Assembly (NCBI GenBank): GCA_963853835.1
Contig: OY970830.1
Span: 39,579,966-39,643,965 of the forward strand
Length of the DNA stretch: 64,000 nucleotides
Source of the DNA: Calendula officinalis
Lineage: Eukaryota; Streptophyta; Magnoliopsida; Asterales; Asteraceae
Direction of reading: 5' to 3'
Every line of letters starts with the position of its first letter. Position 1 is the first letter of the stretch. Below the pieces are notes generated by a model. That model did not search any database, was not told the origin of the DNA, and saw only the letters and a program-made list of their open reading frames with translations. Positions 8,887 to 19,100 of this stretch are shown here, in pieces. A program made the position numbers and the translations under genes.

Positions 8887-11497
8887 AAAGAAAGACGGTT
8901 CGATGAGAATGTGTATTGACTACCGAGAGTTGAATAAGGTAACTATTAAGAACCGTTACCCGTTGCCGAGGATTGACGACTTATTTGACCAATTGCAAGG
9001 TGCTAGTTATTTCTCAAAGATCGATTTGAGGTCGGGTTATCACCAAGTTCGGGTGAAAGAAGGCGATACCGAGAAGACGGCTTTCCGTACACGTTATGGT
9101 CATTATGAATTCCTAGTGATGCCGTTTGGTCTTACCAACGCACCGGCTATTTTTATGGATTTGATGAATCGGGTTTGTAAACCGTTTCTTGATAAGTTTT
9201 TGATCGTGTTTATTGACGACATTTTGATTTATTCAAAAACCGAAGAAGAACACGAAGGTCATTTGAGGCTCGTTCTAGACGTGTTGAAACGGGAGAAGTT
9301 GTATGCAAAATTTTCAAAGTGTGAATTTTGGTTGCGGGAAGTACAATTCTTAGGTCACGTGGTGACGTGTGATGGTATTAAGGTTGATCCGTCCAAGATT
9401 GAAGCGGTGTCAAATTGGGAGCCTCCGAGGACTCCTACCGAGGTTAGAAGTTTTCTTGGATTAGCCGGTTATTACCGAAGATTTATACAAGACTTCTCGA
9501 GAATCGCGATCCCACTCACGAAGTTAACAAGAAAAAGTGAGAAGTTTGTGTGGGAGAAGAAGCAAGAAGAGGCATTTAAGTTGTTAAAAGAAAAGTTATG
9601 TAACGCGCCGATTCTTACATTACCGGATGGTATGGAATATTTTGTGGTTTATAGTGATGCTTCGAATCAAGGGCTCGGTTGTGTGTTGATGCAAAGAGGT
9701 AAAGTGATCGCGTATGCTTCGCGACAATTGAAGAATGCGGAATTAAGGTACACGACACACGACTTGGAATTGGCGGCGATTATTTTTGCCTTGAAGTTGT
9801 GGAGACATTATTTGTATGGTACTCGGTGTACGTTGTACACGGATCACAAAAGTCTACAATACGTGTTTACTCAAAAAGACCTAAATATGCGACAAAGAAG
9901 GTGGATCGAGTTGATAGCCGACTATGATTGCGAAATTGTGTATCACGCGGGTAAGGCGAATGTGGTGGCCGATGCCTTGAGCCGAAAGGTATATGAAAAC
10001 CCGAACCGAGGAATTTTAACACGTATAGAAGTCGTCTCGAGCATCATCGAAAGGATCAAGAATGCCCAACGAGAGGTTATGGGAAAAGACGAGTTAAGAC
10101 ATGAACGGTTAGGTAAGAACCAACATTTTCTTGAAAATGCACAAGGGTTGAAGACCGTAGGCGGTCGTATTTGGGTTCCTAAGTTCGGGGGCATCCGAAA
10201 AGAACTGTTGTATGATGTGCACAAGTCAAAGTATTCAATTCACCCGGGAAGTACAAAGACGTACCAAGATATGAAACGGGTTTATTGGTGGCCCGGAATG
10301 AAAACGAGAGTGGCCAAGTATATTTCTAAGTGTGCCACGTGTGCACAAGTGAAAGCCGAGCATCAAGTACCGTATGGGGTAGCTCAGTCATTAGTTGTAC
10401 CGGCCGGGAAGTGGGAAGATATAACTATGGATTTCATAGTGGGTTTACCGAAGACGAGTAGAGGTCACGATGCCATTTGGGTCATAGTTGACCGGTTGAC
10501 CAAGAGTGCGTTATTTCTAGCAATTCGGGAAACATTGCCACTTGAGAAATTGGCTAAGTTGTATGTTGATGAGGTGGTTCGACTCCACGGGGTTCCGTTA
10601 TCGATTGTGTCCGATAGAGACGCGAGGTTTACCTCGAGATTTTGGCGATCTTTACAAGAAGAATTGGGTACAAAGTTGCGGTTGAGCACGGCTTATCACC
10701 CGCAAACCGACGGTCAAAGTGAAAGAACAATTCAAACGGTTGAAGATATGTTGAGATCGTGTGTGTTGGATTTCGGTGGTAAATGGGATGAACATTTACC
10801 GTTAGTCGAGTTCTCGTATAATAATAGCTATCACTCGACTATCAAGATGCCGCCTTATGAGGCGTTGTATGGTAGAAAATGTAGAACTCCTTCTTGTTGG
10901 TTGGAAGCGGGAGAGACGAAACTCACGGGTCCCGAGATCATGAGAGTGACAAATGAAAAGATCGGTATTATTCAAACCAACATGAAAGTCGCCCAAGATA
11001 GACAACGAAGTTATTCGGGTTTGAAGAAAAGGCCATACGACTTGGATGTCGGTGATATGGCCATGTTGAAAGTGTCACCTTGGAAAGGTGTGATGCGATT
11101 TGGTAAAAAGGGAAAGTTAAGTCCAAGGTATGTTGGACCGTTTAAAATATTGAAACGGGTCGGGCTTCAAGCTTTTAAGTTGGAACTTCCACCCGAGCTT
11201 CAAGGTGTGCATGACACCTTTCACGTTAGTTATTTGAAGAAGTTTATCGGGGAAGTTGAGAATATTATTCCATTGCAAGAGTTGCGGGTCGACGGCCCGA
11301 ACCGGTTGATTGAGGAGCCCGAGGCTATATTAGAAACGAAAACAAAGAAGCTTCGGAATAAGGAGATCGAGTTGGTTTTGGTCAAGTGGAAGCATTCACT
11401 TGGACCGAATTTGACTTGGGAAGTCAAGGACGAGATTCGGAAGAGGTACCCGGATTTCGTGAACTATGATGAGATTCCGAGGACGGAATCTTCTTAA
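8873..11497 (+). CDS. Tekay Pol: reverse transcriptase, RNase H, integrase, chromodomain-like end
   Basis: An 874-residue frame. RT has CIDYRELN near residue 14 and the catalytic FIDD at 113-116. RNase H has YSDAS near 260-264 and TDHKS near 323. Integrase has its HHCC zinc segment (H450-C490 area, with HPGS and CATCAQVK) and a D520, D581, E617 catalytic triad with 35 residues between the last two. The C-terminal ~75 residues (EEPEAILETKTKKLRNKEIE, then VKWKHSLGPNLTWE) form a chromodomain-like module, as in Tekay/Del chromoviruses, thought to direct integration to heterochromatin. The frame is complete to its stop, followed 12 bp later by the 3' LTR. The start shown is only where the frame opens after the frameshift. 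Confidence 0.9.
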   Translation: MLFVKKKDGSMRMCIDYRELNKVTIKNRYPLPRIDDLFDQLQGASYFSKIDLRSGYHQVRVKEGDTEKTAFRTRYGHYEFLVMPFGLTNAPAIFMDLMNRVCKPFLDKFLIVFIDDILIYSKTEEEHEGHLRLVLDVLKREKLYAKFSKCEFWLREVQFLGHVVTCDGIKVDPSKIEAVSNWEPPRTPTEVRSFLGLAGYYRRFIQDFSRIAIPLTKLTRKSEKFVWEKKQEEAFKLLKEKLCNAPILTLPDGMEYFVVYSDASNQGLGCVLMQRGKVIAYASRQLKNAELRYTTHDLELAAIIFALKLWRHYLYGTRCTLYTDHKSLQYVFTQKDLNMRQRRWIELIADYDCEIVYHAGKANVVADALSRKVYENPNRGILTRIEVVSSIIERIKNAQREVMGKDELRHERLGKNQHFLENAQGLKTVGGRIWVPKFGGIRKELLYDVHKSKYSIHPGSTKTYQDMKRVYWWPGMKTRVAKYISKCATCAQVKAEHQVPYGVAQSLVVPAGKWEDITMDFIVGLPKTSRGHDAIWVIVDRLTKSALFLAIRETLPLEKLAKLYVDEVVRLHGVPLSIVSDRDARFTSRFWRSLQEELGTKLRLSTAYHPQTDGQSERTIQTVEDMLRSCVLDFGGKWDEHLPLVEFSYNNSYHSTIKMPPYEALYGRKCRTPSCWLEAGETKLTGPEIMRVTNEKIGIIQTNMKVAQDRQRSYSGLKKRPYDLDVGDMAMLKVSPWKGVMRFGKKGKLSPRYVGPFKILKRVGLQAFKLELPPELQGVHDTFHVSYLKKFIGEVENIIPLQELRVDGPNRLIEEPEAILETKTKKLRNKEIELVLVKWKHSLGPNLTWEVKDEIRKRYPDFVNYDEIPRTESS

Positions 11498-11509
11498 GGG
11501 GTAGATAGT
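11495..11509 (+). other. Polypurine tract of the Tekay element
   Basis: TAAGGGGTAGATAGT between the pol stop and the 3' LTR; the equivalent in the related element is AAGGGGTGGATAG before 53070. Confidence 0.75.
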
Positions 11510-13296
11510 TGTAACGACCCGAAATTTGTAAATAAATAAAATAAATAAAAATATGATAATTATGGATAAATCATATTAAAACCGTAGGAATTGGTTTCGT
11601 GTCGTTTGGAGTCCGTATGAGAAAGTTATGGGCGAAACCGGGTTGAAACCTAGACCGAAAAGTGCAGCCCTGCTGCAAGGGCAGGCTCGCGGCGCGAGCC
11701 CGGCGCGAGCAAAACGCGAGGTTGAGCAGAGGGACCAGAGCTGAAACGCGAGAAGGTCGCGTTGACTTCGCGTTGACTTCGCGACGCGATCTCGGCGCGA
11801 GCGGGGCGCGAAGTCTGGTAAACAGCGGCGACTAGCGGGCAGACCCGCGTCCTTTCGCGGCGCGAGCTCGGCGCGAGCGGGGCGCGAGCCCTTCCGACCA
11901 GTGCATTAAATTGGTTTTTTTTAGCCATAAATGCATTTCCAAAACCCTAGTTCCTTCCATTGGCGATTTTCAAGTGCAAGAGCTGATTTGGGTCGATTTC
12001 TCCATCAAAGCTTGATAGATTTCACTCCTAAGTGAAGATTAAAGGTATATCTTCAATCCTTTGTAGTTGTAGCTTTAGATCTATGGATTTAGAAGCTTGG
12101 GGTTGAAACCCTAGTTCTTGGGTTGGTGATCTATGGTGAAATAAATGATGTATACACTTAATAGATGGTAGATTAATAAGGGAAGCAAGTGTATGGTTAA
12201 GATTTGTAAGAATCTTAAGGGTTGGTTAAACCTAGGGTTTGGTAATCACCATATTTGGGGAAAATGGATTGATGGGTGTTATCTAGAGGTAGATGAACAC
12301 ATTGGTAGTAGTAATTGATGTTGATCATATTGTGATAATTGTATTAGGCTTTTGGTGAAGTCTTGGAAAGTTGATTGGATTGAGAAGCAAGAGATTGGGT
12401 GTCAAGAACACGGTTTGAGCATCATATTGCTAAGGTGAGTACGTGTGGACTTTACTGAGTACATAGTCTATGAAATACATTTTATTACTTGTGTTATAGT
12501 CTATTTGCTTAATTGTGTAGTCTAGTAGTTGATAGTTAGTTATACCGATGATAGTATTGAACTAACTTGTTTGATGATAGACGTGATATCCGAGAGCTAG
12601 ATTGACATAACCATCGAGTTATGATATGGTGAGATGATGTGATGATTCGGGGGATCCCCGGTCATGAGGTATGGAATGGGGAGCATTTGGGCGGATCCCC
12701 ATCGGCCCATTCCATGATAGTAGTCTTGCTAACTGGAAGTAGTCCGGCGAGTAAGGCAGGTATTGGTAGATTGGGCGATTCCCTCTTGCCTTTACCTTGA
12801 AGCTTGTTAATGCGGGGGATCCCCGGTTAATAAGTTAATGTGGTTCTAGTTGGTTGGGGATGTCCCGACAACTAGGTATGATTGCTAGGAAAGCAAGGTA
12901 TTAGAGTCACAATAGGGTGACTAGATAGATGGATGATAACTTATGAGTTTGTTTGTTTGTTTGTTTGATTGTGATTCAGTTATTATTATTAACCTTGGGG
13001 TCTAAACCCATGTAGCTCACGAGACGTTTTTGTCTCACGTACTCCTTGTTTTGTTTTGCTATGTACTCAGGTTCGGGATCGAAGGCTTAGGTACGCATGG
13101 ATAGAGATGCGGGACCTAGAATAGAAGAGCACTAGATTGGATTTAGTCTTAGCTTGGTTATGATCTATTTTGTAACACCTACTTTTATACTCTGATTTCA
13201 TACCAAGGTTTTTGTAAATCCGAATTGAGGATGTTCTTCTATTTATAAAATGTTTTATTTTGCTCGATTTTTGGTATTAAAATTTGAGGTGTTACA
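11510..13296 (+). repeat. 3' LTR of the Tekay element
   Basis: Same length (1787 bp) as the 5' LTR and near-identical. Ends GTGTTACA at 13296, followed by AATGCACGC, which repeats the nine bases before the 5' LTR. Confidence 0.95.
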
Positions 13297-13305
13297 AATG
13301 CACGC

Positions 13306-15613
13306 CACCACCAACTACTCAAATTCCTCTCAACAGGAATTTGTTTCATTTCATTAGGGGACGTAGCACAAAAGCTACTGACTACTCATTCGGAGTATGT
13401 CGGTATTGAAACAAAATAACCTCCTGCCCCGTGTTACGTCTCAATTGAATGCACAAAGACTCTAGATCTCACAGACAAATCTTTCCAATTTAGGACACTT
13501 ACACTGCCAAAATGGATCTCTGTGTATTCATCGGAACACTCATAGTGGCATCACGATCTGATGTTTCACGAGGATTGAGTGGAAATCCTGCTAGAGCTAA
13601 AATTGCGCCAACTCTAAACGCAGGTCACACATTTGAATCATCGGTTGTGCAAACGACTATCGATTCATACGGTGTGTTAACGGATACTCTATGTGAGTCC
13701 GACTTTACCTAATTTGTTCAAGTTGCTGTGCCTAATCTTTTATATCTTAAAGGCAACAACTTATGCCGGAAACACATACATTTTCCGATGACAAATCCAT
13801 GTTATTCCTACAAAGTAACATCATAAATGCTGATTAATTGCACATGAGCGTTATAGATCACTCTCAAATTACTCCTATGATCTGCTATAACCGGCATGAT
13901 CTTCCCCAGGAGCCACCTACAATATAGGACAATATGTAAGGGTATATAGGTCTAGGTGAGCAGAATCAAGCATCACGGGATCTTGATTAGGGTGCGCTGA
14001 GATAAAATTTGAGAGGGGGAATGTAATATGGGGTGCAATTCAGCTATACATGGTAATATGAAATGAGGGAGTAGACGAGAATGAAAAAGTAAGCTTGAGT
14101 GAGGAGGGTGTGACAGGGTTAAAGAAAACGAAAAACCCTTACCAGACTGATAAAAAGCCGGGTAGCCACGTCTCTATCAGATTGCATGTGTTGCTCTCTG
14201 ATATTGAAATAGACATCATGGACCCAGTGATGCAATGCACAACCCCCCCAGCCACTCAAGTATTTCTTAAAAAGTACTTGTTTCATTTCCACGGAGACTA
14301 TCTCATATGCTATCGACATCTCAATCGGAGATTGTTGATATTGAAATAGAGGATGAGCCTCTCCAGTCCTCGCCTTCGTTTGTCCACAATTGAGTCTAGA
14401 ACCGTCATATCAAACATCATTAGGACACAGGAATTCTATCAAGCATATCTTTGTGATATTGCCGGAACATTCATAGTGATACCAAAAAATATTGGTATTC
14501 CACGATGATTGAATGGAAATCCTACCAGTGTTAACATCAAAGCCAACACTGAATGTAGGTCACACAGTTTCTGTGACTGTCGTGTTAACGGGCAATCTAT
14601 GTGATCCCGGTTTACCCTGATTGAATATGGTGCAAGGATTTGATGACCGTACTCCAACATTAACATCAACGGTCTGATAATGAAATGAAAATTACTAGAT
14701 CGTACTTTTACGTCATCAACAACGGTCAAGGAATTAAACGATAAAACAATAGACCGTATTCCTACATTATCAACAACGGTCTGGGTTTAAATGAGAAAAT
14801 GTGTTATATATTGATTATTACAAAAGATGTATAATCATTATTCAACACATTTTTATCAATGGGCTTCGTCATAGTCAACTTATATTTTCTCCTTAAATCG
14901 AAGATTCTTCTTAATTCAAACTCGCAGAACTTCACAGTTACATGATGAATCAGATAAATCTTATTCATCATGAGGGGGAGAAGATACATTACACAAATTC
15001 TTTTTATAAAGAATTGATACTTTCAGAGAAAAATTCTTCTAAAGCTCAATCTGCGGGAACAAATTTATGAGATTCTTACAATATTATGGAGATTATCGAT
15101 ACGTTAGCCCAGTTTACTCCACATTAGTAAGATATATGCACCAGTTAAGGGGGAGTAAACAAGAAACCAAAGATCGAACGAAGGTATCAAACAACTTCCA
15201 TAGTTGTATTTGGTAATTCGTTCACCGGGGAGTAAATATCAAAACGTTTAATCCAACTCCCATAAAGAAATAATTGTTTGTTGAGGGGGGGGGCGTAACC
15301 GTTATCAACATGTTACCCTAACAACAATTATCAAGAATCATAGATCGACATAAAGCCACAAACTTCAAGAAAGGACTTCCGCTGTTAACCGCTCTATCAT
15401 TATGGGTCTTATTTTTAGGCGATCTATATGTATCTTCAAAGTAAAGTCTTCAAAATACTTCTTGTGGTTGAAAAGCTACAAGAAGTATTCCTTTTTAAAT
15501 GTTAACAAAGCTCAAGCTGATCCCGATACATCATTATTCAACGAAATATCTTCCAGGTGCAGCTTTGGCTAAAGATGAAGACTTCGAAGATACGAGTCCC
15601 AGACTATTGTTAC
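13306..15613 (+). repeat. 3' noncoding part of gag-only element 1, with internal duplication
   Basis: No gene is supported. A diverged direct duplication of about 200 bp is visible: 13512-13712 and about 14445-14640 share the order ATTCATCGGAACA / ACATTCATAGTGAT, GAGGATTGAGTGGAAATCCT and GTGTTAACGG...CTATGTGA. Purine tracts of the AGGGGGAG type occur near 14974, 15146 and 15284 (the last a run of nine G). Three small hairpin units lie at 14645-14781. This is consistent with the long noncoding 3' region of a non-autonomous Sirevirus. Confidence 0.5.
14645..14781 (+). repeat. Three 30-bp units bounded by GACCGT / ACGGTC
   Basis: Units at 14645-14674, 14698-14727 and 14752-14781, each 30 bp, begin GACCGT (GATCGT in the second) and end ACGGTC, so each can close a 6-bp stem over an 18-nt loop. 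The loop shares the pattern ACTCCAACATTAACATCA with changes. Confidence 0.75.
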
Positions 15614-15625
15614 AAAGGGGGAGAT
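15614..15625 (+). other. Polypurine tract abutting LTR A
   Basis: AAAGGGGGAGAT ends exactly where the LTR starts with TGTTGGG, the position expected of a plus-strand primer for a 3' LTR. Confidence 0.85.
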
Positions 15626-15855
15626 TGTTGGGTCTCATATGTTGTAACCAATAGTCTAGGGACCATTTGTGTATTTAGTCTAAACTTAGGCTAGGTATAA
15701 ATAGATAGTTGTAACCTAATTTCTCTAACCTTTGCCCTCTTTTGTAATTGTCAAATCCATAGCAAAGTGTTCTTAAGAAATTCTCCATCTCAATCTTCCA
15801 TATTATCACTTGTTTATGCTTAATCATTGATTAATCCGTTGAATCTGAACTTACA
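15626..15855 (+). repeat. LTR A, shared between two gag-only elements
   Basis: A 230-bp LTR with TGTTGGG...CTTACA ends and a TATA box, TATAAATA, at 15696-15703. It has a PPT on its left (3' LTR position) and a PBS on its right (5' LTR position). No second copy was found in the window. Confidence 0.85.
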
Positions 15856-15857
15856 AT

Positions 15858-15869
15858 TGGTATCAGAGC
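15858..15869 (+). other. Primer-binding site of element 2
   Basis: TGGTATCAGAGC two bases after LTR A, complementary to initiator tRNA-Met. Confidence 0.9.
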
Positions 15870-16287
15870 AAAATCTCTATTAGAGAAGATCCAAATCGAG
15901 CTACAATGATCAAGATCTGAGAAAAGTGAAGAAAAGTTGATGTTCGTCATGCAAATTTAATGTTGTAAATTTTTCGTTGGAATTGAAGATTTTATTGGAG
16001 AATCATGTTTCTCCTTCGATTCTAATCAAAATAGAATCAAGTTTCGATCCATTCCGTTAACAGATTACTTCAATTTCGTGATTTTGGTGAAAAAGTAAAA
16101 AGTTGGAAAACTTACTGTAAATCGAAGAATTTGATCTATTGTGGTATGGATTGAAGAAAGTGATTGGTACAAAGTGTTAGCATTTGGATTTCGAGCAATT
16201 AGCAAGAAGAATCATTCAAATCGGTGAAGAAATGAGCTAAATTGAATTGAAAAAGTGAAGAAAATGGCGAATGTGTTGCTTACGCTC

Positions 16288-17402
16288 GTGATGTTCGGCT
16301 TCAAGATGATGAACAACTTCGGCATTTCTAGTTCGGCCCGAACTACATAGCTCGGCCCAATATCGAAGTTCATTGTTCGGCCCACAAGTTCGGCCCGAGA
16401 ATTGATCGTACAGAAGTTCGGCCCGAACTTGTAGAAGTTCGGCCCAATACCAAGCTTTACCACCTAGTTCGGCCCAATCTCAATCTTCACCTACTTCGGC
16501 TCAATTTTCACATAGTTCGGCCTTTATCAACATCAAAATCAAAATCAATAAATCTTCACTGACGTATTCGATTAATCTGAAAATTCGATTTATCATATTC
16601 GATTCAAATCTGAAAATCGATTCAGTGCTCATAACTTCAAATCTGGTTCAAAAATTCAATTCCAAATCAGCATCATTATCGTGAACCCTGAATCAGAATC
16701 AGATTTCAGATTCAGAATTAAACAATCGATCAATTAACGTTCGGTTAATCAATCAAAGTTCGATCTGCTTGTTCGATTAAGAAGTTCGGCTCGATTAATT
16801 CGGCATCTAGTAGTTCGGCTCGATCAATTGTTGGTCCAAAATCAATTCTGAATTCATAAACTGAAATCGTAATTGATACAGTATCGATTCAGGATCAAGA
16901 TCGATTCAGGATCAGTTTTTCCTTCCAATCGATCGAGATTAAAAATTTTGAGATTGCTGCTTCGTTCTTGACTTCAAAGTATATCTGTGTTGACGTCGTT
17001 CAATTATAATTCCCGTCCAAAACTTGACTTCAAAGTAGAAGCCCACAAATACAAAATAAGCCCATACAAAATATTGACAAAATATCAAAATTGTTTCCTG
17101 CCCATGTTTGTTCGGCTAATCCAATAAGATGTTGTTTTAATACTTGGCCCAATTCAAATTTGTTATACACTCGAGAAAAAGGATTCCGAAATTGCAGAAT
17201 TTTTAATTTTGACTCAAAGTTTGAAAGACGGACTTGAAAGCAAATCAACACAACATGAAATTAATCTTTTGTCAATTTTGAGAAAAAGGATAAGAGTTCA
17301 GCTAATCAAAATACAGTGTTCGGCTCAAGTTTAAATCATAAGCTCACTCACGATTTAAGCCCAATCACTTTTAACATTCGGCAAGATCTGCTCGGCCCAA
17401 AA
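16288..17402 (+). repeat. Leader array of GTTCGGCCCGAAC-type palindromic boxes
   Basis: About seventeen copies of a TTCGGC(CC) box occur between the PBS and gag, densest at 16288-16525. Two are perfect palindromes, GTTCGGCCCGAAC, near 16333 and 16418. The core CGG-C-CCG matches the CGG-CCG signature reported for repeated motifs in Sirevirus LTRs (established knowledge), but here it lies in the leader instead. Confidence 0.8.
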
Positions 17403-17537
17403 GGTAAAATCACTATAACTTTTTAGATTTTTTGTCAAATAAACCTAAGTGTTAATAGCTTGAATTTTTAGTTCCAAACTATTTTGTCATATCACTTTCA
17501 ATTGATATTTGCATATTTTGAAAATAAAAGAGCTAAA

Positions 17538-18710
17538 ATGAATCCAAATTTAAAAACATATGAAAATGAAATATTAGTTTATGATAAGCACTACAAATGT
17601 TACGTTAAGGCATCTACAGAGTTACAAAGGGAAATAACCTGGTCAAAGAAAACAGAAGCAAAGTTTGATGAATATCAAGAACAATTGAAGTCATCCGCCT
17701 CAGAAATTCAAAAGTTAAATGCAAACATTCAAGAGGTTAATGATACTCTAAAAGTTGAGATCAATCATCAAACATCCATTATTAACAACCTTACACTTGA
17801 AAAGGAAAAAGCTGAAGATCACTGCAAAAAATTGCTAGATAAAGTTACATCTCTTGAAACAGATCTTTCTTTGTCTCAAAATAAAAACGAAGGTTTGTTA
17901 ATTAAGCTAGAAGAAAAATCTAAAATCTTTGACAACGACAAATCAGTTTTACAAACCAAAATTTTTGCATTAGAAAATAAAATTGATGAGTCACAAAAAT
18001 CTTTTGATGAAGAAAAACTGAAGTTGCAAATGCAAATTCAAAATTTAGAATCTAAATCAAAAGATTTTCCTTTAACGACAACGAATAAATGTAAAACCTC
18101 AAGAATGTTTTCTCCTGTCATGGCATGTCGCGATTTATATACAATCAAGCAATCTCAGGTTAATAGAGGAAATTCTACACCTAAACCGCAATCACACGTA
18201 AGTTCCTCTATCAAACCTAAGCCTAGGAGATCCACGGTTCCACCAAACTCTGATAAGAAATAGAATGCTCTCAAACAAGTTAATAGAGGAAATTCCGCAC
18301 CTAAAACTCCAAATAAATTAGGTTCCTCTTCTAAACTTAAGCATTCTCAGATGTATAAGAACAAATCATCAACCGTGCTGAAACATTCTACATCTTCAAA
18401 GAAAATCTTTTCCAAAACTAAATCTTTAAGATATTCAAGAAAAGATTTACTTTCCTTGGCACCTAAAACGATTTTTACACAAGTGCCAAAAACAACTCCT
18501 AAATCTCCAACGATCCTCAAAGAACAATGGGTTCCTAAAACTCCAACATCTCAAATAATTCCCCGGAAATTATTTGAAAGTGAAACATCAAGTTTCAGTT
18601 TTTCTTGGAACTCTCAATCTTTAAATCAAATTGATACAACTTATCGGTGGTTTAATTCTCACACTAACACTGTCGGACCCAAACAAAAATGGGTACCAAA
18701 AGTTGTATGA
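17538..18710 (+). pseudogene. Copia gag-like coiled-coil protein with one in-frame amber stop
   Basis: Starting at the ATG of MNPNLKTYENE, about 391 codons are open except for TAG at 18261-18263; the frame continues unchanged on both sides. Residues ~30-190 are coiled coil. The part around VTSLETDLSLSQNKNEGLLIK is clearly related to ITSLESDLCLSQTENDGLKIK (here split by one residue run) in the gag at 2541. Two diverged copies of a QVNRGNS-containing segment flank the stop. The tail is basic and ends GPKQKWVPKVV, again followed by a splice-acceptor-like TTTGTTTTGCAG (AG at 18721-18722). The first 110 residues differ from the other gag, whose start looks like captured host sequence. No CCHC knuckle, no pol downstream. 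Confidence 0.65.
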
Positions 18711-18723
18711 TTTGTTTTGCAGG

Positions 18724-18957
18724 AGAATGACTTATACACGCCTCAGTGTATAACTCGCGTTTCAAAATTATGGCTTTCAAGTATATTCGCTTGAAACCCG
18801 TTCCTCAGTGATTTCATTGGTTAAGGGGGAGCAACTAGCTCTTAATTGGTTGAGGGGGAGAAAATCAATATTCACTTGTTAAGGGGGAGAAAATTGACAT
18901 TCATTCGTCAAGGGGGGCATTTTTATGAAACTTCATCGGTAAAGGGGGAGCATACTC
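18724..18957 (+). promoter_or_regulatory. Hairpin unit and cluster of five polypurine tracts
   Basis: One GACTTATACAC...GTGTATAACTCG hairpin unit, of the family arrayed at 3871-4217, is followed by five AGGGGGAG-type tracts near 18823, 18855, 18881, 18911 and 18943, each after a short repeated TTGGTTAA/TTGTTAA context. This tight PPT clustering is a Sirevirus hallmark. Confidence 0.8.
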
Positions 18958-19100
18958 TTTGTTAACCCATTTTTATTCATCATTCAAATTTTTCAGAAAC
19001 TCAATCTCAATATTTTCAAAATTTGTTCAATTGAGTTTCATTATTTTAGTTCAAAAATGTTTTCCTCACTTATATGTTGTCTACGCAGGATACAAATTTT

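Larger units (their letters stand above)
4852..13296 (+). mobile_element. Young Ty3/gypsy Tekay-type chromovirus
   Basis: An 8,445-bp element with 1787-bp LTRs at both ends, a tRNA-Met-type PBS, gag-pol with a C-terminal chromodomain-like segment, and a PPT. By eye the LTRs differ at only three positions (T/C near 5125, C/T near 5520, G/T near 5931), indicating a recent insertion. The flanks share nine bases, AATGCACGC (4843-4851 and 13297-13305), rather than the five usual for this family. It sits inside gag-only Copia element 1. Two frameshifts break gag-pol, so the copy is probably not autonomous as read. Confidence 0.95.
2161..15855 (+). mobile_element. Gag-only Sirevirus-like Copia element (element 1), interrupted by Tekay
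   Basis: A non-autonomous LTR element whose only coding capacity is a Copia gag-like protein (2541-3851). No protease, integrase or reverse transcriptase follows; noncoding DNA with hairpin repeats and polypurine-tract clusters occupies that space. The element is split by a Tekay chromovirus at 4852-13296. Its right end is a PPT followed by a 230-bp LTR (15626-15855). No matching 5' LTR is present on the left, where the sequence starts abruptly after host-like DNA ending CTATT at 2156-2160. Multiple PPT copies are a known Sirevirus trait (established knowledge). The left boundary is uncertain. Confidence 0.55.

Noticed and set aside
13512..13712. 66-residue frame in the element 1 tail
   Set aside because: The diverged duplicate at 14445-14640 does not keep the frame open.
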